Shown: one piece after another, positions 1-5,230 of the stretch | Layout of the letters: every line of letters starts with the position of its first letter | Numbering within the stretch: position 1 is the stretch's first letter | NCBI GenBank assembly: GCA_903957405.1 | Contig: CAJBPC010000314.1 | Span: forward strand, 1 to 5,230 | Length of the DNA stretch: 5,230 nucleotides | Source of the DNA: an uncultured bacterium | GTDB taxonomy: Bacteria > Bacteroidota > Bacteroidia > Chitinophagales > Chitinophagaceae | Direction of reading: 5' to 3' | Position numbers and translations under genes: made by a program | Notes under the pieces: model-generated | What the model saw: only the letters and a program-made list of their open reading frames with translations | Databases searched by the model: none | Told to the model about the DNA's origin: nothing

Positions 1-1556
1 AACAGGACCCGGTCAAAGCTGTTTGCCGGATACAGCTTGGACAGCTGATGAAAATCGCCTTGTCGAACCTTAATCTGATGTTCTAAACCCTTGGATTTGA
101 TGCGTTTTTGTGCCTCTTCAACCTGTACCTTGGAAAGCGTGATGGCTTCAATGTTCAATTTGCGCCGTTCGGCAAATCCAATGGCTGGCCCACATACTCC
201 GCAACCTGCATCCAAGACACTCAGTCCGTCTTCCAACCTTGCGGATTGTGTGATATAGTCAAGTAATTCATCGGTGGAAGCGGGCCTGGAGCCCTGAAAA
301 ACCTCACCAAACCCTTCGATATATCCTTGGGTCGATTCTTCGTAATAACGTTTGACATCTGAAACACTGTGCTGGTTGATCGTTGTACGAACATCCCGGA
401 CAACCTCTGGCGAATGGGGGATTATTTTTGTCGCTTGTGGTTTTTCTCCGAGCAATCTCTTGGCAACGGCGGCGAGACGACTCAGGAAGGGTGCTTCGTT
501 GACTGCAGGGGGTTGTGTATCATGTACCGGCGCCATGTTGGTATTCCCGGGGATAGGCGGGGTAGGCTCTTCGGCCAGATGCGCAGATATGGGGGTAGGA
601 TGGTGGAAATCCTGGCACATTTCCTTTTCTTTCTCAAGGAGTTCCAGATATGCTGTCGGTGAAACACAGATATTATCCGGGAAAAGTTCTTGTCGAAGAT
701 GTGCTGCATTTCCCAGGCGCTCCTGAAACTCATCATACCCATAGGGACGATTCTCGTTTGGAACTACTTTTAAAAACCTAAGATCCGCTGGCCTTGGAAC
801 CAGTTTACCGAATTCTTTTTCAAAGAATGCATCTGTCCCTTCATACAATTCAAACTGTAGTGGAGACTTCGCGTCAAAATGAACGTGCACAGCGGTCGTT
901 TCCTTGGGTATACAGGTGCAATGAATAGCGTAACGGGCTGTTTCTGTTTGGTTCTGGGGAGACCAATGAAGCAGACTATCTTCAAAAATGACAGCATGTC
1001 CTGCCTTTGATGGCAGCGCTACGGAATGTGTTTCACGTATGTTTTTCTTGTACTCCCGACAAAACAGATTGTTATTGGAAGGATAGTCGATGATCTCTGG
1101 AAATATTTTATGACTTTCCGGCACCACACAAAGGGTTCCGTTGGACATATTTGTATCAAGTAATGGACACCAGAGGTCGATAACCCACTGTTTTGGATCT
1201 TCAACAACGGTGGGATGATAGTGTATATCAAACCAACCACCCATTGGAGCCTTGACAAAAATACCGCAATAAAGAACGCGGTAGTTGTCAAATAACTCCT
1301 CAATTCGAGGGGTCAAAATACGCTGAATTAATTTAGGTCCAATAGCACGGACGTCCTCAGATTTATCTGTGTAACTGTTCGTTACGTAGGACTGGGAGAA
1401 ATCGTCTTGTTGGAGGTTGAACCGGCTTTCGGGAAAAGCTTTTTTTGTCTCTTCAAGTAAATAAGCGACTTCCGATTCTGAAAGAAGAGGTTGCTGAATA
1501 TACCCTCTTTTGACTAGCAAATTGTTTAAAACCTGGTTTCGAATGATTTGACGCAT
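1..1556 (-). CDS. PhyH-like dioxygenase domain fused to a SAM-dependent methyltransferase (C-terminus beyond window)
   Basis: One uninterrupted frame runs from ATG at 1556 to the window edge: 518 codons plus two bases, with no stop. Residues 1-290 form a PhyH-like (Fe(II)/2-oxoglutarate oxygenase family) domain: H112-Y-H114 at the proximal metal position, an NG turn at 139-140, VPESH at 145-149, LLHW with distal H197, and R208 as the probable 2-oxoglutarate anchor. Residues 315-357 are a proline-rich linker, followed by a short basic helix-like stretch (358-372). Residues 400-518 begin a class I methyltransferase: motif I VLDAGCGVCG (447-456), ITLSKVQ (472-478), GDFHQL (500-505) and FDRVL (514-518). 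The ITLS-x-x-Q pattern resembles cyclopropane-fatty-acid, tocopherol and sterol methyltransferases. The start is supported by residue-by-residue alignment with the downstream-numbered paralogue at 1640-2515. No clear Shine-Dalgarno precedes it, and an in-frame TAA lies just upstream. The substrate is unknown; the neighbourhood suggests a surface glycan. Further domains may follow beyond the edge. Confidence 0.88.
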   Translation of the reverse strand, partial: MRQIIRNQVLNNLLVKRGYIQQPLLSESEVAYLLEETKKAFPESRFNLQQDDFSQSYVTNSYTDKSEDVRAIGPKLIQRILTPRIEELFDNYRVLYCGIFVKAPMGGWFDIHYHPTVVEDPKQWVIDLWCPLLDTNMSNGTLCVVPESHKIFPEIIDYPSNNNLFCREYKKNIRETHSVALPSKAGHAVIFEDSLLHWSPQNQTETARYAIHCTCIPKETTAVHVHFDAKSPLQFELYEGTDAFFEKEFGKLVPRPADLRFLKVVPNENRPYGYDEFQERLGNAAHLRQELFPDNICVSPTAYLELLEKEKEMCQDFHHPTPISAHLAEEPTPPIPGNTNMAPVHDTQPPAVNEAPFLSRLAAVAKRLLGEKPQATKIIPHSPEVVRDVRTTINQHSVSDVKRYYEESTQGYIEGFGEVFQGSRPASTDELLDYITQSARLEDGLSVLDAGCGVCGPAIGFAERRKLNIEAITLSKVQVEEAQKRIKSKGLEHQIKVRQGDFHQLSKLYPANSFDRVL

Positions 1557-1584
1557 GGGGTAGTGAATGAGTATGGATTAAATA

Positions 1585-1614
1585 TAATTATGTGAGCAGG
1601 ACTGTATTTTTCAA
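1585..1614 (-). promoter_or_regulatory. Weak candidate promoter ahead of the fused dioxygenase-methyltransferase gene
   Basis: The 83-base gap between the two PhyH genes is AT-rich. On the minus strand TTGAAA (1614-1609) is followed after 18 bases by TAATTA (1590-1585), with TATATT immediately after. The start ATG is at 1556 with no Shine-Dalgarno in front. The match is poor at -10. No hairpin terminator was seen in the gap, so read-through from the upstream gene is equally likely. Confidence 0.2.
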
Positions 1615-1639
1615 AAACATTTTTTCGGTTCAATTCAAA

Positions 1640-2515
1640 TCATAGCAGCATAGCATCTCTGATCGCATTTGATTTTTCCAATCTATGCTTGAATTCATCG
1701 AAGGTATATGTTGGATTCCTATTCGGGAGCACCTTGATCAGTCTAAGGTTGTCACGCCACGTGGAAGGGGGCCGTTCAATAAAAAAACGATCGGTCACTT
1801 CATACATCTCGAAAAATTCTGGTTTAATTGGGTCGAGATAGACATACACAGCTGTTGCTTCCCTCGGAATACAGGTGCAATGTATGGCGTAACGGGGTGA
1901 ATCGGCCATGTTTTGTGGGGACCAGTGGAGCAGACTATCTTCAAAAAGGACAGCTTCTCCTGCCTTCGCCGGTATCGCAACAGAATACTTTGTTCGAATC
2001 TCCTCGGAATAGGTGTGATAGAATGGAGGCTCCTGAGGTGACAAATCAATGACACTTGGAAAGATTCGGTGACTTTCAGGTACTGCACAAAAGGTACCGT
2101 TGAAAAATTCCGTATCCTGCAACGGACACCAAATATCGATCACCCAGTGCCTGGGATCTTCGACAACGGTTGGATGGTAGTGCAGATCGAGCCATCCACC
2201 CTTTGGAGCCTTTACAAACAACCCGCAGGAAAGGATACGATAATCATTCAGAAGGTGGTCAATCTTAGGAGACAGGATTTTCCTGACAACATCGAAAATG
2301 TGTTCCCTTACAGTTACGCCATCGTGTGTATAGCTCGTCGTTATATCAGCATGCGAGGCTTCGTGTCCATTGGGTAGAAACGCACGCTCGGGATAGTATT
2401 TGTACACCTCATCCAAAAGGCATAGGATTTCCGAATCTGATAAAAGCTGATGGCGGACATAGCCTTTGTCGTTAAGATGACGATTTTGAGCCGGATCAAG
2501 CATTATATTTTCCAT
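1640..2515 (-). CDS. PhyH-like (phytanoyl-CoA dioxygenase family) protein, free-standing
   Basis: A complete 291-residue protein, a usual length for bacterial PhyH-family oxygenases, which hydroxylate small molecules or glycan/lipid precursors in the cytoplasm using Fe(II), O2 and 2-oxoglutarate. Visible family landmarks are GGWLDLHYHPT (106-116), WCPL (129-132), NGT (139-141), VPESH (145-149), LLHWSPQN (195-202) with distal H197, and R208. The proximal motif is H112-Y-H114, not the expected H-x-D, so metal binding may differ from the standard enzyme. It aligns without gaps with the PhyH domain at 1-1556 over about 230 residues, and 89 of 140 positions (91-230) are identical by my count. Its C-terminus ends where the linker of the fused protein begins. 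ATG at 2515 is chosen because it aligns with both paralogue starts; an alternative ATG at 2503 has a slightly better GGA upstream. The substrate cannot be told from the sequence; tailoring of the exported polysaccharide is inferred from context. Confidence 0.9.
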   Translation of the reverse strand: MENIMLDPAQNRHLNDKGYVRHQLLSDSEILCLLDEVYKYYPERAFLPNGHEASHADITTSYTHDGVTVREHIFDVVRKILSPKIDHLLNDYRILSCGLFVKAPKGGWLDLHYHPTVVEDPRHWVIDIWCPLQDTEFFNGTFCAVPESHRIFPSVIDLSPQEPPFYHTYSEEIRTKYSVAIPAKAGEAVLFEDSLLHWSPQNMADSPRYAIHCTCIPREATAVYVYLDPIKPEFFEMYEVTDRFFIERPPSTWRDNLRLIKVLPNRNPTYTFDEFKHRLEKSNAIRDAMLL

Positions 2516-2531
2516 GACAGCACTTAGGGAT

Positions 2532-2765
2532 TCAAATTAAGTTCCTGGAGTAAATCTGTTGACGAATTACATTCTCGCGCACAAGCAATTTAATGGAATT
2601 TTGTTTGGATATTGAACGCTTGATATTATCGACTACCTCCGGACATAGCTTATTGATTTCACCAAGCATGTAAAGTATTTCCGATCCTGACAGCATTGGC
2701 ACCTGAATAAATCCAGTATCCATAAACTGCTTCTGTAATTCCATATCAGCGAATAAGCGATTCAT
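2532..2765 (-). pseudogene. Truncated third copy of the PhyH-like gene (N-terminal stub, 77 codons)
   Basis: The first 43 residues match the N-termini of the two PhyH proteins that follow, at identical numbering: G18-[FY]-[VI], LS-x-SE at 25-29, and PE at 42-43 preceded by an aromatic residue or Cys. After that the similarity fades. VRE at 62-64 may correspond to VRE 69-71 of the 291-residue paralogue, but this is weak. The frame then stops, and the next gene starts 16 bases later, so the whole catalytic region (both metal histidines and the Arg) is absent. The gene is AT-rich: 20 of 60 bases are G or C in 2581-2640. There is no recognisable Shine-Dalgarno, and an in-frame TAA directly precedes the ATG. 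Most likely it is a decayed relic of a tandem duplication. It could still be a short expressed protein, since the remaining frame is open. It cannot be a working oxygenase. Confidence 0.7.
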
Positions 2766-2810
2766 TTAGCGTTATTATGGGTTCAATAAATAGGGTACAT
2801 TTTCACCACT

Positions 2811-4118
2811 TTACTTTTGGGTTGGTTCATCGGATCGTTCAGAGGATGTTAGATACATATGGCTTGTAAAAAAGATCTTTGAGGAAATGGATTTTGCAAT
2901 ATTGCTATGATAGCCAGCTTCTCCGGGGACCTGAAAGTCTAAGGGCTTATCTGACCAGCCAAGGTTCCATAGAGAAAATGAGGTGATTTCATCGATCAAA
3001 CACAGTTTTACCAGATAGCTGCCAGGTAGCAAGGGCAACGAAGGGACCACCATGGTAAGTTTTTGCATACCCGATGTTAAAACCACAACATCACTGATGG
3101 ATACTGCGATTGCTTGGGAACCCTGCGGAGAAAAAAAGGCTGCTAGCCCGTTCAGCCTGACTGAAGATCGGTGGGCGTGCAAGGTGAATGTTATTGTTGC
3201 TGATCCATGATTTGCCCCAGGGGAAGGTGGCTGATAAGAAATAGCCGTACGCTGAACTTCAAACAGGGGGCGATCGTCGGCATCATTTGGATCGGGAGTC
3301 GTTTGGAATGGCAATTGGCCCTTAGTGTACAGCGTCTGGTCTACGGTTGAAGTCAATTCAGCGCCACGTAGGACAAGATCTATGGCACTCACCATCGAAC
3401 CGTCGAATTGAATGCAGCCCTTATCGAGGATGATTCCCCGCTGGCAGGACGCCTGCATTTGGAAGGGGTTGTGACCAACATATACTACGGCTCCACCGTT
3501 TTGGCGAAAGTTTTCCACCAGTCGCAGGCATTTATTTTGAAACGACAAATCGCCTACGGCCAGCACCTCATCTACCAGCAATAGGTCAGGGTCGCCGTGA
3601 ACCGCCACAGCAAACCCCAAACGCGCACGCATGCCGGTGCTGTAGTGTTGGACCGGACTATCAATAAAATCCCCCAGATCGGCAAAGGCAAGGATGTCGT
3701 CCATTTGGCGATTTAACAACCCCGGGCTGTAGCCGTGTAGCAGGGCCTGGAGACGGATATTTTCCCGACCCGATAGATTGGGGGCGAAAGCTGATCCCAA
3801 TTCAACGATCGCCCCAATACGTCCTCTGACGCGTATGTGTCCGATAGTAGGACGGTATATTCCAGCAATCAACTTCAGCAGGGTGCTTTTGCCAGCGCCA
3901 TTATTCCCCATGATTCCCAAAGACTCACCTTCCTTTAGGGTAAAACCGACATCACGCAATGCCCAAAACTCACCGGGTCTGAGCTGTCGGGGTCTATCAC
4001 CATGGGACGGAATGAGTTGGTGAAAGATATCATAGACTCCATACCGCAAAGCATGCCGCATGCTGCGCGAAAACCGCTGGCTTACCCCCTTTATCTCAAG
4101 TATACATTTTTCAGTCAT
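2811..4118 (-). CDS. wzt: Polysaccharide ABC exporter, ATP-binding subunit with C-terminal glycan-binding-like domain (Wzt type)
   Basis: A 435-residue ATPase that would power export of lipid-linked O-antigen or a similar polysaccharide across the inner membrane. The nucleotide-binding domain (about 5-250) has Walker A GNNGAGKST (71-79), the ELGSAF-x-PNLSGREN stretch (106-120) typical of Wzt/KpsT/TagH proteins, ABC signature YSTGM (159-163), Walker B LLLVDE (179-184, catalytic E184), a D-loop VGD (188-190) and switch H216. A further 185 residues (about 250-435) follow. The stretch 285-397 reads as alternating beta strands, as expected of the Wzt C-terminal beta-sandwich that binds the exported chain in O8/O9a-type systems; assignment to that fold is by position and pattern, not strong motif identity. 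The ATG overlaps the permease stop as TGATG, implying translational coupling, with a weak AGAG upstream. The short KpsT/Wzt type lacking this extension is excluded by length. Confidence 0.92.
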   Translation of the reverse strand: MTEKCILEIKGVSQRFSRSMRHALRYGVYDIFHQLIPSHGDRPRQLRPGEFWALRDVGFTLKEGESLGIMGNNGAGKSTLLKLIAGIYRPTIGHIRVRGRIGAIVELGSAFAPNLSGRENIRLQALLHGYSPGLLNRQMDDILAFADLGDFIDSPVQHYSTGMRARLGFAVAVHGDPDLLLVDEVLAVGDLSFQNKCLRLVENFRQNGGAVVYVGHNPFQMQASCQRGIILDKGCIQFDGSMVSAIDLVLRGAELTSTVDQTLYTKGQLPFQTTPDPNDADDRPLFEVQRTAISYQPPSPGANHGSATITFTLHAHRSSVRLNGLAAFFSPQGSQAIAVSISDVVVLTSGMQKLTMVVPSLPLLPGSYLVKLCLIDEITSFSLWNLGWSDKPLDFQVPGEAGYHSNIAKSISSKIFFTSHMYLTSSERSDEPTQK

Positions 4119-4120
4119 CA
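4116..4120 (-). promoter_or_regulatory. TGATG stop/start overlap coupling permease and ATPase translation
   Basis: The permease TGA (4120-4118) and the ATPase ATG (4118-4116) share one base. A weak purine-rich AGAG lies about ten bases upstream. This arrangement usually lets terminating ribosomes restart on the next gene, which suits two subunits of one transporter. Confidence 0.75.
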
Positions 4121-4897
4121 GCTAACTCTTTCTGCAATATGGGTTCGGGCAAGTCGTAAAAATCCTAATGCTAAAATAGCCAATACAACGGCCGTCAAAC
4201 TCGACATGATGGCATGTACGGGCATTGAAACCTTGCCTGTCAAAAGAGTCTCACGGGCAGTAACCAACAGCACGGCCACAGGGTTCCACTCCACTACCAG
4301 CAGGCCTATTCCCTCTGTGGGCGTGGGATACACTATCGGAACAAGGAAAAACAAGAGCTGCATGCCCAACACGATACCTTGTCCGATGTCCTCATACAGT
4401 AAACCAATGGGGGCTGCCAGCAGGCCAATCCCGCTGCCCAACAATAGCAGGAATGCTATCAAAGGCAGCGAGGATAAGATGGACATTAGGCTTCCTAAAC
4501 CGGTGAGCCTCAGCACCACTATGAGCACACACATGCTGATGGCAAACTCAACGAAGCTTTCAGCCCAAGCCGCAAGTACGATTGCCTCCCATGGGAATTG
4601 ATATTTACTGAACAGGTGTCGAGAGGCGGAAAGTTGGGCGAGGGAGCAATTGAGTTGTCGGGAAAACCCCTGCCAGAGAAACACCCCTGTGACGACATAG
4701 GGCCCGTAGGGAATGCTGGCCTCCTGAATTTGGAAATTGCCCGTGCGTTTCAAAAAAATCCATACACCGGCCAACACGAGAGGGGACAGGATCAACCATA
4801 GATAACCCAATAGGCTGTTTCGATAGCGGGCCATCATGTTGCGGACAAATAGCTCCCGGCTCAGTCGAAATGTGATCGCGATTCCCAGATTGTTCAT
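4118..4897 (-). CDS. wzm: Polysaccharide ABC exporter, membrane subunit (Wzm type, ABC-2 permease)
   Basis: A 259-residue integral membrane protein of the ABC-2 family that would form the transmembrane channel with the adjacent ATPase. The amphipathic N-terminus leads into RYRNSLLGYLW (24-34), the hallmark cytoplasm-to-membrane segment of Wzm/KpsM/TagG permeases. Hydrophobic segments lie near 29-49, 65-78, 104-130, 137-162, 174-190 and 229-249, about six helices as expected. WNP at 204-206 matches the conserved Asn-Pro ahead of the last helix. Length is typical for the family. ATG at 4897 has a modest AGG four bases upstream, and an in-frame TGA lies shortly before it. The stop overlaps the ATPase start by one base, so the two subunits are probably made in a fixed ratio. 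A 91-base gap separates it from the preceding glycosyltransferase, so a separate promoter is possible. Confidence 0.93.
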   Translation of the reverse strand: MNNLGIAITFRLSRELFVRNMMARYRNSLLGYLWLILSPLVLAGVWIFLKRTGNFQIQEASIPYGPYVVTGVFLWQGFSRQLNCSLAQLSASRHLFSKYQFPWEAIVLAAWAESFVEFAISMCVLIVVLRLTGLGSLMSILSSLPLIAFLLLLGSGIGLLAAPIGLLYEDIGQGIVLGMQLLFFLVPIVYPTPTEGIGLLVVEWNPVAVLLVTARETLLTGKVSMPVHAIMSSLTAVVLAILALGFLRLARTHIAERVS

Positions 4898-4922
4898 ATG
4901 CCTAATTGTTCACATGGCAGAA

Positions 4923-4935
4923 TGTTTGCCAAACA
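4923..4935. repeat. Perfect 13-base palindrome upstream of the exporter genes
   Basis: TGTTTG and CAAACA flank a single central base, giving perfect 6-base arms. It lies 26 bases before the permease ATG and 28 bases downstream of the candidate -10. A one-base centre rules out a stable hairpin, so it would act, if at all, as a protein-binding site. It has no T-run and is not a terminator. Chance occurrence is quite possible. Confidence 0.3.
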
Positions 4936-4962
4936 AAGCGTCAATGATTGAGTACTTTACAT

Positions 4963-4992
4963 ATTTTACTTAAACGAAACTTGACCGATCAA
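4963..4992 (-). promoter_or_regulatory. Possible sigma-70-like promoter for the exporter genes
   Basis: On the minus strand TTGATC (4992-4987) is followed after 18 bases by TAAAAT (4968-4963), ahead of the permease ATG at 4897. The -35 overlaps the glycosyltransferase stop codon. The surrounding 91-base gap is AT-rich and holds no ORF. The match to consensus is moderate and such matches occur by chance in AT-rich DNA, so this is tentative. Confidence 0.3.
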
Positions 4993-5230
4993 TTCGTCAC
5001 CTTAAAGAAATTGACATTTCTTTCCCGCATTTCCCTTACCTTCTGATATTTCTCCAAAAAGCCATCTATGTAAATGTTTTCGTTATACCTCTGGAGGGCT
5101 ATTTCTCTTGCTTTTGTCCCCATCCTTTCTGCCCAATCGCGATTCCCTAGTATCTGCAATAACGAAGCAGCCAGGGCTTCAGGATCATTGGGTGGGACTA
5201 CCAAACCCGTCTCGTTAATTTGAACGAGCT
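4989..5230 (-). CDS. Glycosyltransferase, GT4-like, C-terminal fragment (5' part beyond window)
   Basis: The frame is open at the right edge and ends at TGA 4991-4989, leaving 79 visible codons. The visible part starts in the nucleotide-sugar-binding C-terminal Rossmann domain of a GT-B enzyme: E-T-G-L-V-V-P-P-N-D-P-E-A-L-A is the classic GT4 stretch following the sugar-phosphate-binding glutamate region, and the following helix (S-L-L-Q-I-L) and REIALQRYN tail are usual for the family. The TTG at 5204 would be read as an internal Leu, not a start, since the family match continues upstream of it. It would transfer a sugar from an activated donor to a lipid-linked glycan on the cytoplasmic face. 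Donor and linkage cannot be inferred, because the catalytic N-terminal half is missing. Confidence 0.88.
   Translation of the reverse strand, partial: LVQINETGLVVPPNDPEALAASLLQILGNRDWAERMGTKAREIALQRYNENIYIDGFLEKYQKVREMRERNVNFFKVTN

Larger units (their letters stand above)
692..2515 (-). repeat. Tandem gene duplication: two PhyH units, 959-base period
   Basis: The PhyH part of the fused gene and the free-standing PhyH gene start exactly 959 bases apart, and sequence matches stay in that register. For example, an 18-base identity begins at 971 and again at 1930, and ATACAGGTGCAATG occurs at 910 and 1869. Protein identity is 89 of 140 over residues 91-230. Similarity drops at the N-terminus, and a two-residue gap appears near residue 250. 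This is old, diverged duplication, not a recent copy. Confidence 0.85.

Noticed and set aside
352..726. Plus-strand open frame of 124 codons
   Set aside because: It is antisense to the linker and methyltransferase start of the fused gene, and its translation shows no family features.
482..1303. Minus-strand open frames at 482-742, 770-997 and 1019-1303, which could suggest a frameshifted pseudogene
   Set aside because: They are out of frame with the continuous 518-codon reading frame that carries all PhyH and methyltransferase motifs. No frameshift is needed.
1557..1639. Rho-independent terminator between the two PhyH genes
   Set aside because: There are A and T runs but no G+C-rich stem next to them.
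1795..2088. Minus-strand open frame inside the free-standing PhyH gene
   Set aside because: It is an out-of-frame shadow. Its resemblance to the shadow at 770-997 comes only from DNA similarity between the two PhyH genes.
4002..4601. Plus-strand open frame of 199 codons
   Set aside because: It lies antisense across the permease and the start of the ATPase, both of which have clear family motifs. Its translation is low-complexity (Ser/Thr/Asn/Pro rich) with no recognisable domain.
4989..5204. Short complete gene starting at TTG 5204
   Set aside because: The GT4 signature continues upstream of the TTG to the window edge, so the TTG is an internal Leu of a longer glycosyltransferase.
1..5230. 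JUMPstart/ops element (GGCGGTAG), CRISPR repeats, tRNA or insertion-sequence ends
   Set aside because: I looked for these on both strands by eye and found no match that holds up.

Overview
The window is a stretch of a Gram-negative cell-surface polysaccharide (O-antigen or capsule type) locus. Every supported gene reads on the minus strand, so transcription runs from high to low coordinates. The genus cannot be named from the sequence. A Wzm/Wzt-type ABC exporter beside a glycosyltransferase points to a Gram-negative bacterium, probably a proteobacterium.

In transcription order the layout is as follows. (1) 5230-4989: the C-terminal end of a family-4-like (GT-B) glycosyltransferase that enters from the right edge. 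(2) 4898-4988: a 91-base AT-rich gap with a possible promoter and a perfect short palindrome. (3) 4897-4118: Wzm-like permease. (4) 4118-2811: Wzt-like ATPase with an extra C-terminal domain, overlapping the permease stop by one base. (5) 2765-2532: a 77-codon ORF that matches only the N-terminus of the dioxygenases downstream. (6) 2515-1640: a complete PhyH-like (phytanoyl-CoA dioxygenase family) protein. (7) 1556-1: a second PhyH domain fused through a proline-rich linker to a SAM-dependent methyltransferase, open at the left edge with at least 518 residues visible.

The most interesting part is the left half. Three PhyH-related ORFs stand in tandem and their start codons align residue for residue. 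One is a stub, one is free-standing and one is fused to a methyltransferase. Both full PhyH domains carry His-x-His where the family normally has His-x-Asp, so the metal site may be a three-histidine site or may be altered. The distal His and the Arg expected to bind 2-oxoglutarate are kept.

A working model, which is inference: the glycosyltransferase helps build a lipid-linked glycan, the dioxygenase-like and methyltransferase domains tailor or cap it, and Wzm/Wzt exports it, with the Wzt C-terminal domain possibly recognising the modified chain. No RNA genes, CRISPR arrays, insertion sequences or convincing terminators were seen.
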